DNA of 64,000 nucleotides, from contig NC_090953.1 of assembly GCF_040807025.1 (NCBI RefSeq), forward strand, positions 1,797,501-1,861,500, in the 5' to 3' direction. Shown here piece by piece: positions 1 to 10,601 of the stretch (its first letter is position 1; every line of letters begins with the position of its first letter). The DNA comes from Struthio camelus (taxonomy: Eukaryota > Chordata > Aves > Struthioniformes > Struthionidae). Position numbers and translations under genes: made by a program. The notes under the pieces were generated by a model. It was not told the DNA's origin. It ran no database searches and was given only the letters and a program-made list of their open reading frames with translations.

Positions 1-960
1 TTTTTTGGCACGGGGCGCGCTGACGTTGGCTCCGAGCAGGGCCCGCGACGACCCTCCCCTTAGCAAGGGAAAGAGAAACCCCGCATTCAGCCTACGTTTA
101 CCTTTCATGGAGCTCTGGATGCTAGAGTGGGCAGACCCGAAACGATGAGCCGCGCGAGCTGGCCTCCGGAGCGGGAGCCCTCGCAGGACTCCCCGCGCCG
201 CGCCGGCGCTCAGCTCCACCGCCGCCGAGCTGCTTCGCTCCCGGCCGGTCCCCGCGACGCGACACGGAGCCCGGCCGGGAGCGCGCGTCAGTGAGACGTC
301 TCCAACGTCGGTGCAAAGAAAGCTGGCGTTTGCAGCGCACCCCTCGGAAAGGACGTCCGGCGCTGCTTGCAGCGGAGCGCCCTGCGTGAGGATGAACCGG
401 AGCAGAGCCCGAGACCTGCAAGGGGACGTGCCCGGGGGCTGCACGGCCGGATCGCCCCGTTGCACCCCCTGGGGCATGCAACGTCTCGCTCCAGGCGCCT
501 GGCGCCCCGCTCGCGGTGCCGAGGAGCAGGGCCCTGCCGCGGGGAGCAGCCGCGGGCGGCGTGCACGCCTCGCGCCCAACGCGGCTCCCCCGGCCCCCGC
601 GCCAGCCCCAGCTCTCGCCGCGGCTCCCGCGGTGCTCCGCGCCACGGGGGTCCCCTGCTCCCCAAACGCAACCTCTTCGGTCTGGGAAAGGGCGTTTCGC
701 TGGCACCCTGGTGTGCTAAAACACTCCAAACGTTTTGGGCCGGTTCCAAGGTGGAACAAAAAACAGATTTGCAGCCCTCCAATGCAGTCACGGAGCGGAG
801 CGGCAGGCCGCTCGCCAGCGCTCGCGGTAACCCGAATAGCGCCTTGCTGTGTCATATGTTTCTCTTGGCACGGCAGGGTTGCCCGCAGCACGGCAACAAC
901 GCTCCGCCGGGTGACTCACAGCTATTGCTAGGTGAGCGCTTAAATAATTCAGTGACGTTT
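1..960. promoter_or_regulatory. CpG-rich block (CpG island)
   Basis: Dense CpG dinucleotides and high GC are visible from about position 130 to 700, weakening to about 930. Several frames stay open on both strands, but they overlap each other, have low-complexity Arg/Pro/Ala/Gly composition and no domain, as expected when stop codons are rare. CpG islands in vertebrates mark promoters or Polycomb-target regulatory domains. No core promoter element or transcript evidence is visible here. Confidence 0.65.
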
Positions 961-1244
961 TATTTCAGAATTTAATTATTTTATCATTTATTACTTGGCC
1001 TAAAGAAAGTTCTCTTGTGAGGCAGACGCTAAATCCCCATTTCCGCCAAACCCCCTTCGCTCGGGCCTCGAGGCAGGTTTAGCGCGGGCGCCCGGGAGCC
1101 AGCAGCCGGCCGGTCCCCGATCGCCCACTTCCGCACGCTATCCGGGGCGACAGAGCGCTCGGCGAACAAATCTCTCCCGCCTATTTCTCTGAATTATATT
1201 TTCTTCCCTTTGTTTCTTTCTTTCCTTCTTTCTTTTACCCCCAG
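961..1244. other. Mixed stretch ending in a pyrimidine tract
   Basis: A short AT-rich part is followed by a small GC-rich patch (about 1060-1160). A long C/T-rich tract from about 1170 to 1244 ends in CCCCCAG, which is the form of a polypyrimidine tract plus 3' splice acceptor. No gene is recognised. Confidence 0.4.
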
Positions 1245-1354
1245 ACGATGAATGATTTGGAAACAAAAGGGGACGAGAGATCCAGCATCTATGAAACCAA
1301 AATACATCACGGGTTGGCAGCGTCTGCGTTTGCAGCGTCTAACTCGTTCTCAAG
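1245..1354 (+). other. Possible spliced exon (unproven)
   Basis: The stretch begins directly after a strong pyrimidine tract ending in CAG and ends at CAAG followed by GTACAG, a fair 5' donor. One forward frame is open through it (starting ATGAATGATTTGG) and remains open after the donor. The peptide is not recognised. It could equally be a non-coding RNA exon or chance. Splice-like signals are frequent in random sequence, so confidence is low. Confidence 0.15.
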
Positions 1355-2265
1355 GTACAGCTTTGCCGCTGTGTGTGTCAACAGGAGCGAACGCACGCAG
1401 ATGGATTTCTTTATTTTATTTCTCCTCGGGTCTATTCTCTCCTCTGAAAAAAAGAGCAAAACTTTAATCATACGCGCGCACCCCAGATGTCGAGCCTGTT
1501 GGCTGCGTTGGTGCGACGGCTCCCTGTTACGGGGCTCTAACATCGCTCACAACGCCACCACGCCGTCTTCCGACAGCCGCTGTCTAGTTGTAAATTATCA
1601 CACCTACTTCATCCTTTTCAGGTATAACCAGTAATTTAGCTTTTGGAAAGAAAAAGGGGAAAAAAAAAAGAACTGTGGAGGGGCAAAAATCATCTTGAGT
1701 AAGAAAGAGCTAAAAAAAATGTGCAAAACAGAATGAAAATGACACTTCAGCTTTAACATCACATCATTAGCAAGATATTTTATCATGCAATTCATCTGCC
1801 TACCTACCTGCTTCCCAAACCACAATGTTCCCCTCAGAGTTCTGTTCCTCTTTTGCAATGAACCATAAATTACATGCTGACAGCTTTAATTTGTGCAAAG
1901 TATGCCTGGTTGCTTCTGGCACAAGCAGCCGGCTGCTATAATAAGGTCAATATATATTCATTGTCGCATTGCTTGATGTGCCAGATAACACAAAAATGCA
2001 GAAATGTGGTAGTTTCTTTGGGGCTACAAAGTGGGAATGATAGAAAGCGAAGAATGCTGCATCTCATCAGGGCATCGCAAGCAGTTGGCTCATCACTTAT
2101 GCATGGCATGAGCAATGTTATGATTTAACTAATCATCATCAGTTATTCATCCCATTGCTGTCAGGGGACCATGCAACACTTTCATTTCTTGCCAGTTCTA
2201 GATAATTTATGTTCCCCTATCATTCAAGGGGTTTTTTGTTTGTTTGTTTCCTTCCCCCCCCCGCT
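1355..2265. promoter_or_regulatory. AT-rich single-copy block, candidate conserved non-coding element
   Basis: The block is CpG-poor (mainly 1640-2200) and non-repetitive, sits between two CpG islands, and contains homeodomain-like TAAT words and ATCATCATC. No exon is recognised. This composition between islands is typical of developmental enhancers, but conservation cannot be tested from one sequence. Confidence 0.35.
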
Positions 2266-2269
2266 TTGC

Positions 2270-3400
2270 GGTTCACCATTAGCAGGTAAGCGCGAGCGTT
2301 TCCTTTCGGGCGCGAAGCTTCGGCGTGCGACCGAGGCTGTGACGCGCGGCGGGCGGAAGCGGGGGAGACGGGCGCTCGCCGCGTGAGCCCGAAGCCGCAG
2401 CGAGGGCGGCGAGCGCCTCCCGAGCCGGCGCGAGAGCAGCCCGCGGAGGAGCCGCGCGCTTGCATGGGTCCGCCCGACGGGAGCCCTGCCCGTTCCCCAA
2501 CACCTTCGCGGGTCGGCGCCGGAAGCGCCCGCGGGATGATTCAGCCCCCGTCTCCTGCACAACGCGACCGGCAATCCCCATTGCAAATAAGCGCAGTGTC
2601 ACCCCGCCGGGGGCTGTCTGCTCGTGGCCCAGCCCTGCCCTGGAGGTGAGCAGCGAGAGCAGGCTGCTGGGCACTTGCCGCTCTCCCCTCGGCCCCGTTC
2701 CCACCGCTCGCTGCCGTTCCCAGCCGCGGCATCCTCTCCTCCGCTCTCGGGCCGCCGCCAGCTGCCTCGCCGCGGCTCTCGGACACCCCGCGCCGCCCGG
2801 CCGTCGCTCGTGCCCGGAGCTCGGGCAGGGAAGCGCATGCCCCGCGTCCCGCCGGGAAGGAGGACCTGGGCATCCCGCCCTCCCCGGGACGCCCCGGCAG
2901 CCGCTCCCTGCTCCCGAACCCCGCGCTCGGACGCGGACCCTTTCTGCAGTCTCTCATTCCTCCCCAAGCAAATCGCCCGAAAGGCAGGAGCCGAGGAGCG
3001 GGGGGAGAGAGGCGGAGGCAGCCGAGCCAGCCGGGACGCGCGGCGCCGCTGCCGACGGCCGCCGCGCACAGCAGCCCGCAGCATCCGCAGCATCCGCAGC
3101 CTGCTACCCGCGGCGAGGACGAGCCGGGAGGAGGGCGGCCGGTGGCGGGCGAGAGCCGCGCTGCCCGGCACCTCGGGAAAAAACACCGCCCGGGGACGCC
3201 CCGCTGCTGGCCAGGGCGCCCGCGCGGCTCTGGGCGCGACCGCGGGCATCGTCTGCCGCGTCCGAGGCGGCGCGGCATCGGGCCGTCTCGACAGCTGCCG
3301 GGTCTGATTTGCTTCGTCTGCGTAAAGGGCCCAGCGCCCGCCACGTCGCCGTCGTGCTCCCGGCCGCTTTCGCAGGACGCGTACTGAAGAAAAGAGATGA
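2270..3400. promoter_or_regulatory. Large CpG island
   Basis: About 1.1 kb of very high GC with dense CpG (CGCGGCGGGCGG and similar) and sharp borders with AT-rich DNA on both sides. Overlapping open frames run on both strands (up to about 330 codons), with Pro/Ala/Arg/Gly-rich translation and no domain. I treat them as compositional. The length and density fit a promoter-class or Polycomb-type island. No TATA box or initiation codon context is convincing. Confidence 0.75.
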
Positions 3401-4210
3401 GGTGTCTTTTCCCAGAGATCGTAAGGATTTAAAAAGCAATAAGGCTTAATGCCTGTTTTTCTTACTTCGTAAGGTGGTTGGGGATGATAAATGATAGGCA
3501 ATTTCATGGTCGGAATTTCAATTTCCCCAAAATATTAGCGCTGTGCTCCACTTCTGAGCGCTTCTTGTTGGCAGGCTCCTTTTCCTCCGATGCGGCATTC
3601 GCTCTCAGCGCCGACATCCCTCCCGCAGGCCCGCAGCGGTCCGGGAGGTCCGGGGCCCGGCCCGGCACCGGCCGCCGCCTCTCCTCCGCCGCAGACTTGG
3701 TTCTTTGCCACAAATATGCAGCTGCAGGTCGACGAAAACTACTTAGGAATTCAGCAATAGTTTCGGGGAAAGGAAGGAGTTTGGAAAGCTGAACATTTTT
3801 ATTTTGGCATTTTTAAATAGGACGACGCTTCTCTTATTTTGAAATACATTCAAATGCAGCCCATGTAATTTAAAAAGGGATTTAAAAAAAAAAAACCCAA
3901 ACATACTGAAATGTTGCTATTTCAGACAGATGGAATGGATCTGTCTCAGCTAAGGAACTTAAAAAAAAAAAAAAACTCCACCTGAAACTAATTTTTGATG
4001 GCTTTTCTGTTTAAGTGACAAGAAGAAGACAACCACAGGTGTTTCAGGCCAGTCCTAATGATTGCTTGACCCCAAAACAACACTAAAAGAAAGAGTAACA
4101 TGCCCCGAAACAAAAAAAAAGCCCTACACATCGCTTGCATGGAAAAGCACTGCTGTGACCCCTTGGCGTGGAAAAGCTGAAATTTCCAGGCTTTCGTATT
4201 ATTTTTCCTA
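3401..4210. other. Intergenic stretch with A-runs, no gene seen
   Basis: A small GC-rich patch (about 3600-3700) sits in AT-rich sequence with A-runs near 3883 and 3961. No tandem structure, exon or recognisable repeat family is seen. Confidence 0.5.
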
Positions 4211-4635
4211 TTTACCGGGCTCAGCCCGTCTCTCAGCCCCTTCCTCGGAGGAGCCGGTTCCCACGCGGCTCCTTCGCCCCTTCCCTCCCGCGCGCCGCCG
4301 CTGGAGCGCCGGGCCACGCGGCATCGCCTTCCCCTTGGCATGAGCCGGCGGCAGCAGTGCACCGTCTGCTGCTGGCTTGGGAAAGGTTAGCGGGAAGAGG
4401 AGCATCTGCTCCGAGGAGCCGCTTGAAACAGGATGGTGCAGCGACGTGGGAGAAACATCTGCGGGAACGTCGTGTGCACCCTTCCCGGCGTGCCGGCGAC
4501 TCCTCGCCTTTCGCTCCTTCGTGCCCCTTTGCCCCCAGCCTGCTTTTGCTGCTCCGCTCTCGCGGCGGCCCCTCCGGTGGCCGATATCGCGCCTCCGCAA
4601 AGCCCAAGCCCCAGGGACGGCTTATTGAAATCCAT
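4211..4635. promoter_or_regulatory. CpG-rich block
   Basis: CpG-dense sequence (CCCGCGCGCCGCCG and similar) with multiple overlapping open frames that look compositional. It directly precedes the 40-bp tandem array. Confidence 0.55.
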
Positions 4636-4639
4636 TAAA

Positions 4640-4879
4640 GCGCGGCAGCTCTGACAGCCTGCTAAGGTAATATGCCACGGCACCGCCGCTCTGATGATGT
4701 ACTTACATGATATATCAAAGCACCATCGTTCTGATTATGTTCTAATACAATACATCAAAACGCCATTGTTCTGATGATGCACTAGTACAATACATCAAAG
4801 TACCAGGGCCCTGGCGATGGGCTATTACTGACCATCAAACTCCTGTCGATCCGACGCTATGCTGTCACGCCACGGCCAC
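4640..4879 (+). repeat. Degenerate tandem array, 40-bp period
   Basis: Units start at 4640, 4680, 4720, 4760, 4800 and 4840. Each has the frame CTGATGATG near position 11-19 and most end in ATCAAA. The central units (4680-4799) are the most alike, and the outer ones decay but stay in phase with no indels. Two units end in ATCAAAG (4714-4720 and 4794-4800), a consensus TCF/LEF word, and the next unit has ATCAAAA. The exact 40-bp spacing is nearly four helical turns. It may be an old small satellite or a phased binding-site array. Confidence 0.75.
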
Positions 4880-5634
4880 TCAGGAGCCGGTAATACAATC
4901 AAGCTCATGCTTTAAAATGTATCTCTCTATCCATCTGCGGGGAGATGGGGATTCAGCACCGGCTGGGGACTGCATCCACGCTCCGTGAGGCCGGGGGCCC
5001 TCTGACAAGGCTTCGCTGCTGGTGCAGCTTGTCCAGGGCAAGGAGAGCTTGAGCTGACGTTTGAGCACGCGGTTCAACGAAGCCAGCTGCAAAGGGCGCA
5101 GAAAGCCCGCCTCGGTTTTGCACCCATGCCTGAACTTTGCAAAACATCCAGTGCAGTCTATGGCTTGAGGAGAGAAACATGCTCACAGGGTGCTTTTAAA
5201 ATCAACAGGTATTGAGCCTTTTCTGAGCGACCGAGCGCATTCTTGCTTCTTGGCCTTTTCCTGAAAACTAACATCTCCGGGGCGTCTTGCAGCCAGCTTT
5301 TTCAGCCTTAGCACCGCGTCTCTGCCCCTCCCCACCCATGCACGGGGGCACACACTACCAAAAGTATCTAAACAAAGGCTAAAGAGCAATTAAAAGAGAA
5401 AAAAAAAAAAAAGAAAGAGGTGCCTGAGAGGTTCGTAGCCCTGGGGCAGGACCCTGCAGCCCTCCGGGGCGAGGAAACCGGGTGCCCAGCTGATTCAGCA
5501 GCGTTAGCTTGGGCCAAGGGATGTAAGGAAGGTTTTTGGCCTGGAGGCAAAAAGCTTGGTCTTGAGAAACTGCCGAATGAGAAGCTCGGCAAGGGGCTCT
5601 GCTTGACCCCATCTCGCCTTTAGCTCGGCGTTGG
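4880..5634. other. No gene seen
   Basis: Mixed-composition single-copy sequence with an A-run near 5399-5412. Open frames are short and unrecognised. Confidence 0.5.
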
Positions 5635-6160
5635 AGAGGGCAGGGAAGCGTCCTGCCTGCTGCTGCCTTTCTTTTTCCCTTCCCTTCCCCTTCCCCTTCC
5701 TCGGCTCCGCTCCGCCGCAGACCCCCGCCTCGGTGCCCCACCGCAGCGGCCCGGACAAGGCAGGACTCGGGTCAAGAGCACCGGGCTGCTGAGAAGCCGC
5801 CGTCTGCCTGCGCGGGCTGGGGCGGCGGGTGGCCGCACGGGGCGCCCCGCGTCCCCCGGCGCAGCCTCCGCTCCCGTCGCAGCGGCTCTCCGCGAGGGCG
5901 GCCGCCGTTGCAGCGGGCTGGTGTTCGCCCCCGGCGCCGCTGGGCAAACAGCGCGCCGCGGGGAAATTAAACAAACACCGGTTATAAAGTCGCCATAATC
6001 AGCTTAAACTCAAGGGATAACGTCCAAAGCGGCGGCACGGTCGAGACGGGCGGCCGGGATGGTTTCCCGGGATGTTTTCCCGGCTCCAGCCCACGGCGGG
6101 AACGCGAGCGAGCGGCGAGGGGCAACGTCGGGCGCTGCCGCTGCCGTGCCCAAACCCTCC
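5635..6160. promoter_or_regulatory. CpG island
   Basis: CpG-dense block (about 5700-6150) that includes a CCCTTCC-rich stretch near 5670-5700. No domain is seen in the overlapping open frames. Confidence 0.6.
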
Positions 6161-6599
6161 GTGAAAAAGGCCCAAAGAAAACAAACGTCAGGCTCGGCAC
6201 CCCTGAAGAAACTCAAACCCGAACGCACACATCCAAAGCACCTCGAGAGGCCGGGTGGGGTTTAATAACATAACGGCTCCCCTTCACTTGAAAGTAGGTG
6301 ATGCACAGCAAAAGCCCCTTTCCGCACCCCTTTCATGTCGGTTCACCAGCCGAGGCGAACCCTAGTTGCTGCCATCTGCTGCCTGTTCGATGGCTGAGGT
6401 GAAACGAGCTTGCTGGTTCTCAATCCCGTACCCGGCAGACGACTCCCCTCATCACAAAAATACAACTGGAGCTAATTGGCATGCTGGCTGGCAGTCTCGG
6501 CACGGAGGAAAAAGAAAACAACCTGACACGTTACTACTTACAACAAAGCTTTGGGGAGCGGCAGATTTTCCTCTGAGGCTGGAAAACAAATGCCTTTTA
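6161..6599. other. No gene seen
   Basis: Transitional single-copy sequence between a CpG island and an AT-rich block. No repeat or exon is recognised. Confidence 0.45.
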
Positions 6600-7100
6600 A
6601 AATAAAAGCCGATAAACTGACGAACTTAGTGCTGCTTCTCACTTATAAATCACAGCGCTGTACTAGCTAATGGCTCCGGCAATGGGAGTTCAAAGGAAAG
6701 AAGTAACCTAATTATAAAGTTTGTTAGATTTATTGTCAGTTAATAACAGCATTTTCAAAGATGCTATGAGTAAGATCAGTGGGCTTCTTATGCTTTACGT
6801 ATTTTTCTCTTCCCAACAACTATTCTAGGTCAAATTTATTGCGCGACGTTTCTTTTTCCATCACAGAGCAAGGACACTTGCAAGCAAAGCTTGCAATGCT
6901 GTGATTAGCATAATGAGGGCAGGGAAATATATCCTACTTCCTTTTGGCTTTTTTGGATCAGATAGCGAGCAAGAAAAGGTGTCAAGAGCTGCTGGCAATT
7001 TTTGCAAATATTAAGGTAATGAAACAACCAGGAGATGCTGAATTATTAACGGTTCTCCTGCATTTCTGATATTTTATTCCCTTTATTAAATGTGTAAGTG
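6600..7100. promoter_or_regulatory. AT-rich candidate conserved element with perfect inverted repeat
   Basis: A CpG-poor, non-repetitive block flanked by GC-rich DNA. At 6879-6895 it holds a perfect inverted repeat, TGCAAGC-AAA-GCTTGCA, followed by GTGATTAGCATAATG, a homeodomain-type word. It is likely an enhancer-class element rather than coding. Conservation is unverified. Confidence 0.38.
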
Positions 7101-7109
7101 AAATATCAA

Positions 7110-7880
7110 TGAGCTGGGCTCCCTTCCCGCTCCCACGCTTTGCCCAAAACCGGGCAGGGTGGGAGAAGTCAAATCCCCCCCCGCTTCTCCACCCGTCCGG
7201 GCAAGGATGGCCGGGGTCAAACCGCCCAGCTCGTCGCAGGACTCCCGAGGCCGAAAGCAGAAGAGAGCGGGTGGGTGACCCGAAGCGCCCCACGGCCCAG
7301 CGGCGCCGGGGGGGCAGTAAAACCGCCCGCCCCACGTCCTGCAAGAGGAGCGGCCCCCGGCTCCCCCCGCAGCGGGCTCCTCGGCCGCCGCTTTCCCCCC
7401 GCGGCACGCCGAGAGCCGAGCCCCGCAGCACCGGCTTCGGGAAAACGCAGCCGGGAAGGTTTTGCAGCGCCACGAGCCGCGGAGGAGGGTCTCCGGCCGC
7501 GGCACGGCTGAACGGACGCCGCGCGGTTGGGAGGGGGCGCAGCCGCCGGCACCCCCGCAGCGCTGGACCCGGATGAAAACCCAGCATTTCTCAGGCGGTT
7601 TTTACCGGGCTCCGAGGCCTTTCCACGCGGTTTGGGTTTTGCCTGCGCTCCCGCCGGGCCCCCGCCCGCTCGCCTGGACGGCCGGACCCCGAGGATGAGG
7701 ATGCTCAGAAGAAGGATTGCCAGATTTTTCCCGGAAATATCTTCTACGCGACTCCTGTCGTCCGTCCCATCCCGCGACCGTGGAATTAAAGCAGCGTTTA
7801 AGCGACGAGTAGAAGGGGACGGAGGAGCTCAGCCCAGCTGCGCTGCGCCCTCCGCCGCGAGGCCGCGCTCTGTTTTCCCA
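7110..7880. promoter_or_regulatory. CpG island
   Basis: Dense CpG and high GC from about 7130 to 7870. Open frames on both strands overlap and have no recognisable domain. Confidence 0.7.
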
Positions 7881-7884
7881 TAGC

Positions 7885-8455
7885 ATTGACAAAAAATATT
7901 GTGCTTTAAGCGCTCCAAAATAGGAGTCATACTCTAAGCTTAATTATCATTTAAATATAATAGGAATCTGATGTTTCCACCAAGCGAACGTGTGCCAATC
8001 AGCCAGCAGTAAGTATTGCATTTTCTAAACAAATCGTTATTAACTTTAATATATTGCAGACATGTAGCAAGCTGGATCCAATTTTAAGTGAAAATTAATG
8101 GCAAATTCTTGTAACCACATTAAGAGCCATCTTAGTTCATTTGAAATCAGTTAAACATGAAAACAATATGAAAGCCATCTTGTGTGCCTGAAATATAAAT
8201 ATTTGTCCTTACCCTTGCCAGAGCAGCAAGAAAAATTAAGAGATGTTGGCATGTAAGCTTTATATAAACATACTCACAAAAGGCCGACATTTGATGGATT
8301 AAACTATTTGTCAATTTTTCCATTTCCTTCGTCAAAAAGTAATTAAACATTAAGCAGATGTCAGAATCTAATTGGTTCTGGAGAATATTGCACAATAGGA
8401 TTTATGGCAATTGTAAAGTTGTATTTACATGTCTGCAAACAGGCAGCTATTCGCT
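7885..8455. promoter_or_regulatory. AT-rich candidate conserved element
   Basis: About 570 bp of CpG-poor single-copy DNA with many homeodomain-like words (TAATTA and ATTAA types), a CCAAT box at 7995-7999 and SOX-like words. It is bounded by a CpG island on the left and a G-rich simple repeat on the right. No exon is seen. Confidence 0.38.
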
Positions 8456-8464
8456 GGAAGACAG

Positions 8465-8534
8465 TGGGATGGGGACGAGGACAGGGATGGGGACGCAGAC
8501 GGGGATGGGGACAGGGATGGGGACGGGGACGAGG
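8465..8534 (+). repeat. G-rich simple repeat (GGGGAC/GGGATG type)
   Basis: Runs of three or four G recur every six bases (GGGATGGGGACGAGGACAGG and onward). The G-tract spacing is compatible with G-quadruplex formation on the + strand. Confidence 0.8.
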
Positions 8535-9257
8535 CTCCACGCAGCCGCCGCATGGGGGTCTCCGCCGCCCGCACCTGCCTGCATCGCCCCGATGCCTGAC
8601 AAAGAAATGAAAAGATTGGGTTCCTTTTGAATCTTTTTCTTCCCCTTTCCTCAATGGAAAAGGGGGGGGGGGCAGAAGGAAAGGGGGGGAAAAATCGCTC
8701 TTCTCTAGCCCTTTTTTGTATTTCTATTTTTTGTATTTTTACAAAAAACAACCCCCCGGTCCCAGCAGTCATCCCCAGGCTATGTTCGAAAATCAGGCCC
8801 GTGGGTCGGGGCGAGAGTCGCGCACCCCGTTTCCCTCGCTGCGGGGGCCAGGGCTGTCTCGGGTGGAAGTCCCCAAACCGCGTGGGTGCAGGGCGGCGTG
8901 ACCCCGCGGGGGCCGCGTCCCTGCCCGCCGGCTCGGGAGCCGCCGGCTGCCCGCGCGGATGCTCCCGGGAGCCGGCGCGCCTCGGCGCCTCCGCCAGCAT
9001 TGCCATGGCAACCGACCCGACCGGCAGCCTGGATCCGCGCAGGGAACCTCGATCCGCGCAGGAAACCCAAAGAAACTCCCCCAAAGACGCCGTCGAGGCG
9101 GAGGCAGCGGAAAGGCCACTAATGACCCAGCAGGCGACCGCTCGAGGAGCACTCACCGTGCCAGCGGTCATGTGCGGCTTCGTGCTTTGCCCCGGCTGGA
9201 GGCTGGGCACGGAGAGCCGGCCGTTTCCTTGCAGGAGGCAAAAAACAGGAAGGAAAT
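8535..9257. promoter_or_regulatory. CpG-rich flank of the minisatellite
   Basis: Sequence rich in CpG (mainly 8790-9110), preceded by a run of 11 G at 8662-8672. Long open frames begin here and continue into the tandem array, but none carries a recognisable domain before the array. Confidence 0.55.
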
Positions 9258-10320
9258 GTGCTCGGGATACAGCCGGCAGCGGTGCTCAGGATGCACTGGG
9301 CAGCGGTGCTCAGGATACAGCCAGCAGTGGTGCTCAGGATGCACCGGACAGTGGTGCTCGGGATACAGCCGGCAGCAGTGCTCAGGATGCACTGGACAGT
9401 GGTGCTCAGGATACAGCCAGCAGCGGTGCTCAGATGCTCTGGGCAGTGGTGTTCGGGATACAGCCAGCAGCGGTGCTCAGGATGCACCGGGCAGCGGTGC
9501 TCAGGGTACAGCCAGCAGTGGTGCTCAGGATGCACCGGGCAGCGGTGCTCAGGATGCACCGGACAGCAGTGCTCGGGATACAACCGGCAGCAGTGCTCAG
9601 GATACAGCCAGCAGGGGTGCTCAGGATGTACTGGCAGCGGTGCTCAGGATACAGCCAGCAGCAGTGCTCAGGATGCACTGGGCAGCGGTGCTCAGGATAC
9701 AGCCAGCAGCAGTGCTCAGGATGCTCTGGGCAGTGGTGCTCAGGATACAGCCAGCAGCGGTGCTCAGGATGTACTGGCAGTGGTGCTTGGGATGCACTGG
9801 ACAGTGGTGCTCAGGATGCACCAGGCAGCGGTGCTCGGGATACAGCCGGCAGCGGTGCTCAGGATGTACTGACAGCGGTGCTCAGGATACAGCCAGCAGC
9901 GGTGCTCAGAATGCACTGGACAGTGGTGCTCAGGATGCACCAGGCAGTGGTGCTTGGGATACAGCCAGCAGCGGTGCTCAGGATGCACTGGACAGTGGTG
10001 CTCAGGATGCACCAGGCAGCGGTGCTCAGGATACAGCCAGCAGCGGTGCTCAGGATGTACTGGCAGCGGTGCTCAGGATGTACTGGACAGTGGTGCTCAG
10101 GATGCACCAGGCAGCGGTGCTCGGGATACAGCCGGCAGTGGTGCTCAGGAGGCACCAGGCAGCGGTGCTCGGGATACAGCCAGCAGTGGTGCTCAGGATG
10201 CACTGGACAGTGGTGCTCAGGATGCACCAGGCAGCGGTGCTCGGGATACAGCCAGCAGCGGTGCTCAGGATGCACCGGACAGTGGTGCTCAGGATACAGC
10301 CAGCAGCGGTGCTCAGGATG

Positions 10321-10601
10321 CACTGGGCAGCGGTGCTCAGGATACAGCCAGCAGCAGTGCTCAGGATGCACCCGGCAGTGGTGCTTGGGATACAGCTGGC
10401 AGCAGTGCTCAGGATGCACTGGACAGTGGTGCTCAGGATACAGCCAGCAGCGGTGCTCAGGATGCTCTGGGCAGCGGTGTTCGGGATACAGCCAGCAGCG
10501 GTGCTCAGGATGTACTGGCAGCGGTGCTCAGGATACAGCCAGCAGCAGTGCTCAGGATGCACTGGACAGTGGTGCTCAGGATGCACCAGGCAGCGGTGCT
10601 C
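10321..10601 (+). repeat. Internal duplication in the minisatellite, copy A
   Basis: Compared by eye, this segment is identical to 12954-13234, an offset of 2633 bp. It includes the diagnostic rare unit with CCCGGCAGTGGTGCTTGGG and the ACAGCTGGCAGC variant. This shows block duplication rather than unit-by-unit slippage. Confidence 0.85.

Noticed and set aside
2460..3449. 329-codon + strand frame
   Set aside because: Same compositional pattern within a CpG island, with several competing frames of similar length.
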